Below, in pieces: positions 10,854 through 21,616 of a DNA stretch of 64,000 bases. This stretch comes from Xylaria sp. FL1777. Lineage: Eukaryota; Ascomycota; Sordariomycetes; Xylariales; Xylariaceae. Each line of letters opens with the position of its first letter. The stretch's first letter is position 1. The stretch is from contig MU400571.1 in NCBI GenBank assembly GCA_022578965.1, positions 62,001 to 126,000 on the forward strand. The letters run 5' to 3'. The notes beneath the pieces were generated by a model. The model was given only the letters and a program-made list of their open reading frames with translations. It did not search any database and was not told the DNA's origin. Position numbers and translations under genes: made by a program.

Positions 10854-11646
10854 TGAGGACAGGGGGTAGCTGCAACGGTTCGAAAAGATGAGAGGCCACA
10901 GTTGATCGAGTGACAGAGAGTGGTGGAACTCGGGGGAGGTTGCAGAGACAGTAATCAAAGAGCAATCTGCACGCAAAGGGGAATAGAATGTTGTAAGTGT
11001 ACGTAGGTACTTCTTGTATCTGAGGTTTCTTTGCAATTGCAATCATGTAATCAGCGTATTCGGGTCTGTACAAGATTACGCCAATCGAAATTCGGACCGG
11101 GCGGGAGTTCGGGCTAGCACATGCCTACCTAGACAGTGTGTGTACTACATGTTGATAATTAGCTGTGTTTCGTTTAGTGTAAGCTGTTGCTACGATGGCA
11201 GCTTCGGAAAGTCTATCTCACGATTGATTGCATGTAGTGCTTGGGTATATGAAGCGAGCTGTGAGGGCAGTCAAACATACATCCATGTATGTAGGTAGAG
11301 TAGGTACCTACTTAGATATTTTAAAGTTACGAATTGGCTTGCTTATCCCCTCAAAACTCCCAATGTTAAATACCTACCTCCGCAGTAAGCAGTAGATACT
11401 TATTTATATTGAATACTCGATACCGCCTTAACCTAAATAGGTAGGACATTACCTACTGGAGCTCCCTGTTGTCAACAGGGGGACCTAAAGAGGGCTAGTG
11501 GGATATTAAATAGATAGGTTTTACCAAGCTCGACCAAAATGGATAAGCTCAGCTTACATGTAAACCCTTCAACCTCTAAGTGCAATTGCCTTATTATTCT
11601 CAAGAGTTTTCTTTTTCTTTTTCTTGTTTTCTTCTTTGATTCAAAC
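10854..11646. other. Divergent spacer, no gene seen
   Basis: Separates the Pdr16-like gene (minus) from the phosphotransferase gene (plus), so it should carry both promoters. TAGGTACCTAC-type palindromes lie at 11285-11330 and 11440-11460. The in-frame extension upstream of ATG 11647 begins at ATG 11539 and encodes a Phe/Leu-rich stretch that I read as T-rich leader rather than protein. Confidence 0.55.
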
Positions 11647-12557
11647 ATGGAAACCTTCCTGAACTCAAGTTTCTTCCGCGAGGGACGAGCCGTTTCGTTA
11701 CCGACACCGGCTCAGATCCGTGCTTTAAACAAGAAGAACGGCGGTGTAGTCAGCTTTGATTGGCCGCCTCCCGTCAAGATCGAGGCTCTCGGTCTTTTTG
11801 TCAAGTATGGGACTCGCGTAACGGTGACGGAGGGCCAGACTCAGGTCTGGATACGTGAGAAACTACAAGGTCGTGTACCCATCCCCGAAGTGTTTGGGTG
11901 GGCTCAGGACCAAGGGCAGACATTCTTATATATGTCTTTAGTCCACGGAGACCCGTTGAACGAGAGATGGCCCTGCATGACGATGGAAGAACGGCTGAAA
12001 ATCTGTGTCGAACTACGATCAGCGGTATCTGCGTGGCGGAACTTAAGGCAGGACGAAGGCACTTGCTACATTGGTTAGAGACAACATGCATGCTACAGAT
12101 TACTCTAATACTCTTGACCAAAATGGCTAAAATGGCTAACCTAAAAATAGGGAGTTTACACAAGCAGCCACTAACAGATATCTTATTTACACTGAATGAA
12201 CAAGTCATAGGCCCCTTCCAAGGTGTAGATGCAGTCAAGCAGTTTCAGGACACACTAGGTATCGATGTCGTAAATCCTGGACCCGTTGTGTTCACGCATA
12301 ACGACCTTGTTGCCTGCAACATTCTCGTGGGGAGAAACAGTTCCAACATATCGGCTATCATCGACTGGGGCCAGGCTGGATGGTATCCTGCATATTGGGA
12401 GTATTGCAAGGCGCAACATATTAATGTGCCAGACGACCGCTTCTTCAATGATTATGAGCAGGAATGGAAGCAAGAATACTTGCCTCAAATCATGAGCCCG
12501 GTAGATGAAGTGAAGGTCTGGCATCCTTTTCTACACTCTGCAATGTCGAAGATATGA
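11647..12557 (+). CDS. Aminoglycoside-phosphotransferase-family (APH) kinase-like protein
   Basis: Exons 11647-12073 and 12151-12557 join inside a Gly codon, giving 277 residues. The 77-base intron has a CTAAC branch. The protein belongs to the large fungal APH/ChoK-like family, which has a protein-kinase-like fold; most members have no known substrate. Visible motifs are the catalytic loop HNDLVACNIL (H-x-D followed by Asn) and the metal-binding IIDW, with the family strings FVKYG, REKLQGRVPIPEVFGW and GWYPAYWEYCKA. The start METFLNSSFF aligns in position with the usual family start; an upstream in-frame ATG at 11539 would add 36 residues of unlikely sequence. All expected active-site residues are present, so an active kinase is likely. 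This does not by itself indicate drug resistance. Confidence 0.88.
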
Positions 12558-13148
12558 CATTAGCATCTGCGAGGTGCTGCAACACTATTCTCGGCTCATG
12601 GTGGCTAGGAGTATTGGCGTTGGAATGGTATTCAGTGTTTCTATTTCTAGGATTAGTCTTGTTTTAGTTTTGGCACAATGAAGCGCTCCAGTTCACAATG
12701 GGGCACTGTTTTTACGACTATCGGATCAAATGATGCATATATGTTCAATGTCTGAAAATAGTTTTAATGAAGTGTCAGGTATGGTAGGTAGATATACTTT
12801 CAGCTTCACGCAACCCCTTCTTTCTCAGTCAGGTGACTAAGGATTGACTAAGCCCGAACCTGAGCAAAAGCAGCAAGTACGCTAAGCCTAAGGTGGTAAA
12901 CCTAAGTAGTATACTACTACTACCTTACTTCTTTTGAACCACTTAACACGGCTTGACGCGTCTTAGACGCGTCGATGTCCCCATCTCTGGCTCAACAGTC
13001 TTTGAAACTTCAACGAGGAATTGTGGTCAATCGACTAATTCTACTTTACCAGAGACACACTGACTATTGAACAGTGAGCTTGTAATTTCGGGTAATTCCA
13101 ATTCGGCACGTCATAGCCGTCGCCGTCATCGTCGTCATAATCATCATC
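12558..13148. other. Spacer carrying the POL12 promoter
   Basis: The 3' flank of the phosphotransferase gene and the promoter of the polymerase alpha B subunit. It contains the two MluI boxes listed separately. A (GTC/ATC)n-rich leader lies just before ATG 13149. Confidence 0.6.
12956..12972. promoter_or_regulatory. Two MluI cell-cycle boxes upstream of POL12
   Basis: ACGCGT occurs at 12956-12961 and 12967-12972, start to start 11 bases apart, ending about 175 bases before the POL12 ATG. ACGCGT is the palindromic core bound by the fungal MBF (Mbp1-Swi6) factor, which drives G1/S expression of replication genes. Binding in this organism is inferred. Confidence 0.65.
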
Positions 13149-15334
13149 ATGGCCGATGCAGAGACACAAGAACTGAACGAGCGCTTCGCGATAGGGGACA
13201 AGCCGCTTGAACACAATGTCCTCGTCGAGCTGAAATCTATCATGCATCTTCATTCGCTCAGTGTCCAAGACCTCTTTTTCAAGTGGGAATCGTACTGTAT
13301 CAAGATGGACATGGACGAGATGAAGCTGTCCGTCGATACCCTGGGCGCCTTGAAACAGGACCTACTAGATGCCCTAGAGCGAAACAATAGATCCCATCAG
13401 GTCCAGATCAAGACCGAGAAGCGCGCAGGGGCGACGCCTCGCGCTGCCATCAAAAACGGCGGCGACGTATTTGGAATGTGCGTCGCCAAGCGCTTGATTT
13501 CATTGCGATAGTGCCCTGCTAATCTTGGTTCAGGTTGGAAGGAATGGTACCGAGCACACCGGCTACTGGGAAGCTGAATAAAAGCGCTGTCAAGAGGAGG
13601 AATCCTCTTGAGACGCCCTCCATGTCTAGGATAAAGAACAACGTGCCGAGCAGCTCGCCTGACAATAAGAGCCCTTTGCGCCTTGAGAAGCAACTCGAGT
13701 CCATGAATGCAGTCCCGTAAGTCATCTTCGGTCTTGCCCCGATTTTTACTTTTATGACGTCTTCTAACTGTCCCCAGAGCACTATCCTTCAACAATCGGC
13801 AAAATGCCGGAGAGCTCATAGAGGTCTTGAACGAACATCTCAAACCGGCGGAACCCCCCATTGCGCCATTTGGGGCGCCACGTATTAAATTGACAGCTAC
13901 TTCCGATCAGAAGAAACTAGGTTATAAGACCCTAGCTATGAAATCATCAGAGGCATCGGAAATTCTAGACGACCGGATAGATGAATTTATGGTTCTCGTG
14001 AGAGACCATTACAAGATAGACGATGAAGAGTTTGGTAGCGCCGCCAGTCAGAGCACGGCAGAGATCGTCGCTGTTGGTCGTATAGCATCGGATTCATCCG
14101 AGGGCAGACTGAACGCTGCTTCCCTAGTATTAGAGACTTCGCGGCGTACAGGAAATGGTCGAAGAATCCCGCTAAAATTAGAGAAGTTGAACGGATGTTA
14201 CCAATTTTTTCCAGGGCAGATCGTAGCGCTCAAGGGTATTAATTCATCCGGACAGGAATTTCTTGTCCGTGAGGTGTTGGAGATCCCCTTGCTGCACAAC
14301 GCTGCATCACCACCGGCGGCCATCGAGGGGCACCGAGACAGACTTCGCGGCGGCCCTGATGCGATGGACTCTGATGACGAACCAGCCCCATTGAATATCA
14401 TATTCGGCTCGGGACCCTACTCGGCCGATGATAACCTTGACTTTGAGCCGCTACACGCCCTCTGCAGCCAAGCAGCGGATACCTATGCGGACGTATTAGT
14501 ATTGACTGGACCGTTCATCGACATTGATCATCCGCTTGTCGCCACGGGCGACTTCGACCTCCCTGAAGAGGCCATGGCCGAGCCTGACGAAGCGACTATG
14601 TCCACCGTGTTCAAATACATGATCTCACCAGCGTTGAACCGGCTCGTAGCCTCAAATCCCCACATCACCATCCTCCTAATCCCGTCCGTCCGCGACGTTA
14701 TCGACAAGCACGTGTCCTGGCCCCAAGAACACTTCTCGAGAAGGGACCTTGGCCTCTCCAAGACGATCAAGTTCATCGGCAATCCCATGACTCTTTCTAT
14801 CAACGAAATGGTGTTGGGTATATCATCCCAGGACGTCTTATGGGATCTACGCCACGAAGAACTCGTCGGCGGCAAGCCGGTGACGTCCGACTTGATATCG
14901 AGAATAGCACGTTACCTGATCGAGCAGCGTCATTACTTCCCCATCTTCCCCCCGGTCGACCGATCGAAGCTGCCTAAGGTCGGCACGACAGAGGGCATCC
15001 CAACGGGAGCTAGCCTAGACACGAGCTATCTGAAGCTTGGCGACATGGTCAATGTTCGACCCGACGTTATTGTAATCCCGAGTGCGCTGCCACCATTTGC
15101 AAGAGTAAGTTCTCCCCCATGTGGCAAATATTAGATGCGCTAAACTATGCGGAATAGGTCGTAGAAAGTGTGCTAGTCCTCAACCCGGGTTATCTCTCCA
15201 AGAGGAGGGGGCCCGGCACTTATGCTCGTATGACGGTTTACCCGCCTAAGGTGACGGAGGAGGAGATGAACAGCGGTGCTGTTGTTGGTCATAAAGTTTT
15301 TGAAAGAGCAAGAGTAGAGATTACGAGGATATAG
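13149..15334 (+). CDS. POL12: DNA polymerase alpha-primase B subunit (Pol12)
   Basis: Four exons, 13149-13477, 13534-13716, 13778-15104 and 15158-15334, give 671 residues. Pol12 tethers the primase-polymerase alpha complex to the replisome and links it to telomere maintenance. The N-terminal domain (about 1-85, HNVLVELKSIMHLHSLS..DLFFKWESY) binds partner factors. A Ser/Pro-rich linker with many basic residues follows. The C-terminal OB plus inactive phosphoesterase-like module runs from about residue 230, with IVALKGINSSGQEFLV, FGSGPYS, DVLVLTGPFID, ILLIPSVRDV, GNPMTLSINEM and the end VLNPGYLSKRRGPGTYARMTVYP. Introns of 56, 61 and 53 bases each have CTAAT/CTAAC-like branch sites. Length compares with 705 in budding yeast. 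Two MluI boxes lie upstream. Confidence 0.95.
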
Positions 15335-15499
15335 ATTAGTTATAAGCCTCTGTATAGCGAGTAGTCGCATTTAACAAAAGATATCAAAATCATGAATAAT
15401 CATCAGCAGACATCAAGCTCGATCCATGTTATACAATTATACAATTATCCTTTTATTAGATTTACTTCGTGGTAAGGTGTATTCGTGGCTATACCTCGT

Positions 15500-16966
15500 C
15501 TACCTACTAGACTCTATCCTTCTTCTCTTATCGCCTTCATATCGACGAGCCTCTTGTGAAGAGTCACGTTTTCTCCTGCTATTATCATGGTCTCTGTCGC
15601 TTCTCCTTGGCGACCTCGACCTCGACCGCGAGTAGCCTCTCCGTCGATCGTAAGAATCGTCACGCTGCCGATAGCTATTTCGATCACGGCTACGGTCTCT
15701 ATCCCGCTCCCGATGCCTATCGCCATCTCTTCGACGGTTGCCATTCCTAGGACCGTCGGGCGCACTGGAGGCCCCCTTGCGATCACCAAGCGGCACAGCA
15801 TTAGCACCTCCAGGCCCAGACCTCTCTCGGTAGTGATCTGATTTATATCTGTCGTCGACGTTGCTGCGATCAAAGTCTCTCCCAGGCCGCGTGTCGCGGA
15901 ACTCGCCCCAGCGACCCGTGTCCTCGGACTTCAGGTCTCTATACTTGGAAGCGCCCTTCTTGCCTAGTTTTGTCATGTCACGTATTTGCAGAGCTTGGGG
16001 GAGCAGTTCTCGGTTCTTGATGTCATCAGCAAAGCGCGAGCCCATGATATCGCGCTTGGCGAGCGACTCGGCGGCCTCGTCATCCTGGTAGAAGGCGCCC
16101 CGATGGAAGTACTTCTGCATGTAGGCCATCTTGCCCTTACCGTCCTTCTCTTCCTTCTGCTGGGCGAGGAAGGCCTCGTCCTCGGCCTTGCGCTCCTCCT
16201 CCGTCAGGTTGCGGCGGCGCTCGACCTCCTCCCGTTCCTTCTCCCGCGCCTCGATGGCCTCCCGTTCTCTCTTGATGCGCTTGAGTTCCCGCAGCTTCCA
16301 CGCCGCGTACTCCGCCTCGGGGTCCTTGTCGTCTTCTGTGTCGACGTCATCTTCCTCGTCCACGAGATCGTCCCAGTGTTTCTTGCCTGCCGCGCGCGCC
16401 GCAGCTTCTTTGCGCATCTGCTCCTCAACCAACTCGTCCATGGCCTTCTTCTTCCGAACTTCTTCTTCCTCAGCCACTCTAGCTGCTTCCTCTTCATCCT
16501 TTGCGGCCGCAGCCGCTCTGCTCTCCGCATTTCGCTGGCTCTTGGGGACGAACTTGGGTTTTAGCATAAGCCGCCGCGGGGCCTCGTCTTCGCTGCTCTC
16601 CACCTCTTCCTCGTCGCTGCCCTCTTGACTCTCATCTTCGCTTTCTTCCTCGTCACTCTCCTCTGTCACGAAACCTTCCTCGGCCGCCAGGCGGGCGGCA
16701 TTCTCAGCAGCCTGGCGTCGGTCTTCGGCTTCCTTCCCTTGCCGCCTCTGGTCGTTTAGATCGACTTTACTGAGATTGCTCACGATTCGGCCGGCGCTAA
16801 GCACTTTTGGCGGAGGTGCAATTTTACGCTCTGGCTTCGTTGGCTGCTCAATCTCGGCCTCGCTTGCTTCTGTGTCGGATTCGGATTCGGACGACGCGCC
16901 TGTGGCTTTGCCTGCCCTATGGCGCGCAGGCCGGACGGGATTTGCGGTCATGCGCTTTGGCGGCAT
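15500..16966 (-). CDS. MFAP1 family spliceosomal B-complex protein
   Basis: One uninterrupted frame of 488 residues starting MPPKRMTANP. MFAP1 is a component of the spliceosomal B complex needed for pre-mRNA splicing. The N-terminal half is acidic and Ser-rich (residues 100-128 nearly all Glu/Asp/Ser), followed by long charged coiled-coil stretches (150-280). The family core is at about 279-370, with KMAYMQKYFHRGAFY, a KRDIMGSRF..D segment, and SKYRDLKSEDTGRWGEF. The C-terminal 110 residues are an Arg/Asp/Ser-rich tail of RD and RS repeats, longer and more RS-like than in the animal protein as I recall it, and fitting nuclear speckle targeting. It ends 165 bases from the POL12 stop; the two genes converge. 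Confidence 0.9.
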   Translation of the reverse strand: MPPKRMTANPVRPARHRAGKATGASSESESDTEASEAEIEQPTKPERKIAPPPKVLSAGRIVSNLSKVDLNDQRRQGKEAEDRRQAAENAARLAAEEGFVTEESDEEESEDESQEGSDEEEVESSEDEAPRRLMLKPKFVPKSQRNAESRAAAAAKDEEEAARVAEEEEVRKKKAMDELVEEQMRKEAAARAAGKKHWDDLVDEEDDVDTEDDKDPEAEYAAWKLRELKRIKREREAIEAREKEREEVERRRNLTEEERKAEDEAFLAQQKEEKDGKGKMAYMQKYFHRGAFYQDDEAAESLAKRDIMGSRFADDIKNRELLPQALQIRDMTKLGKKGASKYRDLKSEDTGRWGEFRDTRPGRDFDRSNVDDRYKSDHYRERSGPGGANAVPLGDRKGASSAPDGPRNGNRRRDGDRHRERDRDRSRDRNSYRQRDDSYDRRRGYSRSRSRSPRRSDRDHDNSRRKRDSSQEARRYEGDKRRRIESSR

Positions 16967-17512
16967 GGCGAGGCGGTTACTTTTGTCCTGCTCGGTATGG
17001 GCGCGGAGATATTCCGGCGGAAACGTCGTGTTTCGAGTGTATGAAAGACAAGACCTGAATGAGTGCGAGAATGGCTAATACCTAGATCGGGTTGACGTGA
17101 ATTAGCTTTAGATTGAAAGTTGAAGCTTGGCATGCAAGTGGGCCCTGGCAACTTCTGAAGGCGATAAAAGCTTGGACTACTGTATGCGTTATCTTAGCGG
17201 CTAGTGGGGGTGGTCCACTCAGCAGTACCACCTGTAAAGTACCTTTATAGTACTACTCAGCATACCTACTGTGTACATAGAACAGCAGATGTAGTATAGG
17301 TCCTGAAATAGGAATTTCCATGTCACGGCAATAGTTTTCCAAAATCCCTGTGGAGATGGGCTTAGGAAGCTCCAGGGGTCCGAGCTGAGAAAGACCCAAC
17401 TCAACCAGAAAAAAAAGTTTCAAATATCGTGAGAATACCGCCCTAAACGCCGATATTGTATCCCACCTTGAACATACCTGATTTTGGGACGACCATCCCC
17501 CGCCTACTACCA
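16967..17512. other. Spacer, MFAP1 upstream and ALB1 3' region
   Basis: Both neighbours lie on the minus strand, so this should hold the MFAP1 promoter and the ALB1 3' end. No gene seen. Confidence 0.55.
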
Positions 17513-18144
17513 TTACAAGATGCCATCCTCATCGTCTTGATTCGCCGTGGTTTCTGTGCTAGGTCTCATGAAATCCACATGATCTGCGTCACTCTGCTGG
17601 TTTCGAAGCTCTTCTCCCGCCTCATCCATCCCGTCGTCGAATTCAGATTCAGATTCATCTGCGTTGCCCCCGTTATCGGAGACCTTTCCTCTCAATTCCA
17701 CCTTGCTATCGCTCGATGGTATGTTCTGGTTGATTTCTTCCCAAATTTTCCTCCTGCCCTGAATTGCTCGCGACTGGATCTTGCTCAGGGCCACCTTCTT
17801 CTCCGTGCGCTCGATTATGGCGGCGGCGCGGTCCTGTGCCTTCTCGTGCCGCTTCCGCGCCTTGCTGCTCATGGCCCTGCCTTTCTTCTGCTTCTTGGAG
17901 ACGCCGGCGCCATGGTGTATTGCTAAGACGGACGGACGATGGTCGACTGACTCTGGTGGGGGCTGGACATCCTTGAGGGACTTGTCGGTGTTGATACTAG
18001 GAGATGTAGCCCGCCTCGCGGCGCGCGAGTGTAGTGAAGGGGCTAGATATTGGTGAGATCCATTGTCAGTTTTGGAGACACCCTTTCGGCAGATATGTCC
18101 AAGTAAGTACCTTTCTTCTTTTTCGATATTGTGCCTTTGGCCAT
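17513..18144 (-). CDS. ALB1: Ribosome biogenesis factor Alb1 (Arx1 partner)
   Basis: Exon 1 is 18144-18111 (only 34 bases) and exon 2 is 18042-17513. They join inside an Ala codon, giving 187 residues that start MAKGTISKKKKAPSLHSR. Alb1 binds Arx1 on pre-60S ribosomal particles during nuclear export. The Alb1 signature is the basic head with HSRAARRATSPSINTDKSL, followed by a VLAIHHGAGVSKKQKKGRAM segment and a basic helix (SSKARKRHEKAQDRAAAI, RTEKKVALSK). An acidic tail ends DDEDGIL. The 68-base intron carries a CTGAC branch site. Without the tiny first exon the protein has no proper start, so that exon is needed. Confidence 0.88.
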
Positions 18145-19405
18145 TGTCTGTGTAATTTTAGGTGAATATTTGCGTGGATGGATGTTACTGGCAACAATGC
18201 ATTTACAATATCTCTGTAGTAGTATACTTTTCTGCCCCACTAAGGCTGTCGGGGTTCTTTTTGGTCATTCAATGTGCCAAGAGATTTTTGTGATTTTTAG
18301 TACGTACCTACAGGCTACAGTACCCATGACCCATGCAGTACATGCCGTTGGTTCTTCTGTATCTCAGGATCAAAGCTGCTATAGTATACTATCCTACTCA
18401 ACAACATTCTATGTTATTTTCTATGTGATATATTTACTTTGTTTATGCTGTTAATACCTCTATATTGGTTCATGTCTTTATATAGTGTATTAACTGAACT
18501 GTTGTTGCGATTAATGCTAAGATATGCGTAGTTCGCCAGCCACCTGACTGAGGTCGAGCGAGCCTAAGCGAAAGCGGGTAGATTATCTACGCATAGGTAC
18601 TTGATACCGGGTCAAGTCTGTCACAAGCCTCACAATGCATGTGGTCATCACCCTTTCTTTATATAGACAATTCTTTGTTGAAATCGAGTTCTTCTAGCAG
18701 AAATAAGCAGCTTGGGAATAATTTTGTGTATACATAATATGGCATAAGTCCATTTGAGATTACTTATAAGATTGGTTGTGACAGTTATTTAGAGTTGAGC
18801 CACTGCATTGATCCCCGGGGCTGTACCTCAGTGTTATAGTACTTACATATGGCGTATGCTAGATAAATACATAGGTACCTGCTAGGTACCAAGAATTCCT
18901 GCCCCAGCTTTGTGCATCTTCGCCAAAAAGGCAAGCTTGGCAAGCTTGACTTATCATTACTGGCCCATCTATCTACTATACCACCCAACAGACACCACTT
19001 CAACAACTTGAATACCCATGCGCAACCAACGTGATGTGCTTACCACTCACGTCCCCGTTCGGACCAGCGAACTCTTTCCAACACTGCCTCTTTCACTGCT
19101 GCGATGGCCTTGTCTGTCTATTATAGACTTGTTCCCTTTCCCCGATATGAATAGCAGATTACAACCCTACTCGACACCCTGTTCTATGGAGACAGTCTTC
19201 GTCAAACGTACACCTGCTTGTTCTCACTGCGAGTTGTCACTGTCGCCATCTAGATCGCCATCTGCACACACCTTTACCAGAACAACAACCATAACAACAA
19301 TACCAACGATCGCGACCACTAGTCCCGTTACTCCGACTACTACTACTACCACGACCCTGCCCCATTCACTCATCAAGTCCCTACGTGCATCGCTATACAA
19401 CCAGG
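18145..19405. other. Divergent spacer between ALB1 and the deubiquitinase gene
   Basis: Carries both promoters. It is AT-rich to about 18960, then changes to a C/A-rich leader with ACA/ACC triplet repeats (19270-19350). An ATG frame opens at 19018 and overlaps the start of the next gene (listed separately). No other gene seen. Confidence 0.55.
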
Positions 19406-19476
19406 ATGCAATCTACCCGTCTCGGACAGCCGCTCGACCACTCCAGCCTCTACACTCCCTCTTCATACTTGAGTAA
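19018..19476 (+). other. Long upstream frame overlapping the deubiquitinase start
   Basis: ATG 19018 opens a 152-codon frame that ends at 19476, past the deubiquitinase ATG at 19406 and in a different frame. Its translation is low complexity (Thr/Ile/Pro runs). If transcripts begin upstream of 19018 it would act as an inhibitory overlapping upstream frame. It is probably not a conserved protein. Confidence 0.35.
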
Positions 19477-21616
19477 CGGCGGCAGTTTGTGGGATCGCTT
19501 GCTAGAACCGAGCATTCTTCTTCCCCTCGGCCTGCTCCTATTCACTGTCTTTTACCAGTCGCTGCATTCGTCCGCTCCCTTTTCCCATGTGAGACATCCT
19601 GGCGAGCTTCTCTGGGTCCTCATAGTTACAGCTACACCCACGAGACTCCTCTACGCCCTTGATAGCTGGCTTCATCCGCCTATATTCCCGGTCCCCGAGT
19701 CCCCCTTGCCTACCCAGTCCAGTTCCTATGCCGCAAAAAGCGAAGCGCTTCGCCGAATCCTCGGTATGGATAGCCCAAACAGCATAATAAATGCCGTGGC
19801 GCATGCTGGAAAGAGCATCTCCTCGCTGTCGAACATTAAATCAAAGCGAATAGTGGATCAACCGCCCGGCCTAGGGAATTATGACAACTCTTGCTTCCAA
19901 AATAGCATCCTCCAGAGCCTTGCCTCCTTAAGACCCTTGCCGGCTTATCTTGCGAGCGCCTTAGAAGATGTCGAAGCGGTCAGCGACAATCATGACTCTA
20001 GCTCGGTTGCGACGCTGCGTGACTTGCTGTCTAAATTGGCCGACTCGCAGAACAACGGCACGACCCTGTGGACACCCAAGAAACTCAAGTCTCTTGACAC
20101 ATGGCAGCAACAAGATGCGCAGGAATATTATTCCAAGATATTAGACGAGGTAGACAAAGAAGTTACAAAGGTCGCCATCGCGCAATATCGCCCATTAGGC
20201 CTAGAGGCTGCTGGCCTCGGCGATGACACCGTTGAGAGCCAGCACAGTGATGACAGTGGATACCAGTCCCTCTCTACTCTCGGCAAACCTACATCCGAGG
20301 CCAGGACCACTAAGAACCCCCTCGAAGGTCTGGTTGCCCAACGGGTCGCCTGTGTTCAATGTGGTTACTCTGAAGGCCTCTCTATGATACCGTTCAACTG
20401 TATCACTTTGAATCTTGGCGTCGATCAAGGCGCCCACGACTTATACGAGCGCTTAGACTCTTACACTGCTCTTGAATCGATCGAAGGTGTTGAATGTGCT
20501 AAATGCACCCTATTAAAAATTCAAAGGCTCTTGAAAATCATCGTGGGGCGAAGTAAGGAGGTTGGCTCACTGGAAGAAACTCTGCGAGAACCCCTTGCTC
20601 GGCTCAAGGCTGTCGAACAGGCCTTAGAAGATGAAGACTTCGAGGAGCAAACATTGGCCGACAAGTGCAGAATATCTAAACAGCATCGAGTATCCTCAAC
20701 TAAGACGAAACAAATGGTGATAGGCCGTCCGCCCTCCAGTCTTGCTATCCATATCAATCGCTCTGTATTCGATGAGAATACGGGCCAGATGTTTAAGAAT
20801 CTTGCAGCAGTTCGCTTTCCAAGTACCTTGGATCTTGGCCCGTGGTGTCTAGGCAGTGCAGGACCGTGTACCACAGACGATAGTGATGCCGGTATGTCCA
20901 GCCAGGCGGCCCAAGGTGTCGAAGAGCAGTGGACTTCGGATCCAAAGAGTTCCATGGTATCTGGTGATCTCAATCCCTCCAAGATTAGTGGGCCAGTCTA
21001 CGAACTACGAGCAGTCATTACTCACCAAGGGCGACATGAAAATGGGCATTATGTCTGTTATCGGAAACACCCTCGCCAAGTGGACACAGCTGGAGAGGAT
21101 TCTCATGAGGAAGACGAGTTACCTATTGAAGATCAAGCCAATTATGACCAGGCAAAAAAGTCAGATTCACAGCCGGACATCATGGACCAGGATTCGAGAT
21201 GGTGGCGGTTAAGCGATGAGACAGTCTGGGAGGTTACGGAAGAGTCGGTCCTAAGTCAGGGCGGTGTTTTTATGCTCTTCTACGATTGTGTGGACCAGAA
21301 TGGGATTCTGGTTTCCGACATTCATGAAGGTGATTCCATGGATCTTGATGGTGCTGAGTTAGCGGAAGTATCCGGAACTTGCGACATAAGACCTAACACA
21401 AACGATGAATTTCACGATACTCAATCTGAGTTTGAGTTGCCTGAGAAACTCGAAGGAATGATACTACCAGCCGATCATTCGCACTGTCCGAAACCGACTA
21501 CTACCGCCAGCGTGGGTGGGCATCTGGAAGATTATGCAACATCTTGTCTATACCCCCTCCTCAGACAGAACGAACATGTTGACCCAACGATACCGCAGTG
21601 CTGGCCAAATAGCTAG
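19406..21616 (+). CDS. Membrane-anchored ubiquitin carboxyl-terminal hydrolase (Ubp16/USP30-like)
   Basis: One exon of 736 residues from ATG 19406 (MQSTRLGQPLDH). The same frame extends upstream only through a GTG codon, so 19406 is the first ATG. It is a cysteine protease of the USP family that removes ubiquitin. The N-terminal membrane segment (about residues 33-52, ILLPLGLLLFTVFY) and a second hydrophobic stretch (about 63-82) resemble Ubp16 and USP30, which sit in the mitochondrial outer membrane; location is inferred from that. The Cys box GNYDNSCFQNSILQSL has nucleophile Cys163. The His box HENGHYVCYRK has catalytic His548, followed by WWRLSDETVWEVTEESVL. Two CxxC pairs occur (CVQC near 320 and CAKC near 360), the usual zinc-finger insertion. 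The final 100 residues are acidic and probably disordered. All catalytic motifs are intact. Confidence 0.9.
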   Translation: MQSTRLGQPLDHSSLYTPSSYLSNGGSLWDRLLEPSILLPLGLLLFTVFYQSLHSSAPFSHVRHPGELLWVLIVTATPTRLLYALDSWLHPPIFPVPESPLPTQSSSYAAKSEALRRILGMDSPNSIINAVAHAGKSISSLSNIKSKRIVDQPPGLGNYDNSCFQNSILQSLASLRPLPAYLASALEDVEAVSDNHDSSSVATLRDLLSKLADSQNNGTTLWTPKKLKSLDTWQQQDAQEYYSKILDEVDKEVTKVAIAQYRPLGLEAAGLGDDTVESQHSDDSGYQSLSTLGKPTSEARTTKNPLEGLVAQRVACVQCGYSEGLSMIPFNCITLNLGVDQGAHDLYERLDSYTALESIEGVECAKCTLLKIQRLLKIIVGRSKEVGSLEETLREPLARLKAVEQALEDEDFEEQTLADKCRISKQHRVSSTKTKQMVIGRPPSSLAIHINRSVFDENTGQMFKNLAAVRFPSTLDLGPWCLGSAGPCTTDDSDAGMSSQAAQGVEEQWTSDPKSSMVSGDLNPSKISGPVYELRAVITHQGRHENGHYVCYRKHPRQVDTAGEDSHEEDELPIEDQANYDQAKKSDSQPDIMDQDSRWWRLSDETVWEVTEESVLSQGGVFMLFYDCVDQNGILVSDIHEGDSMDLDGAELAEVSGTCDIRPNTNDEFHDTQSEFELPEKLEGMILPADHSHCPKPTTTASVGGHLEDYATSCLYPLLRQNEHVDPTIPQCWPNS

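Noticed and set aside
11539..11646. Upstream in-frame ATG of the phosphotransferase
   Set aside because: It would add 36 residues rich in Phe, Leu and Ser that do not fit the family start; ATG 11647 fits.
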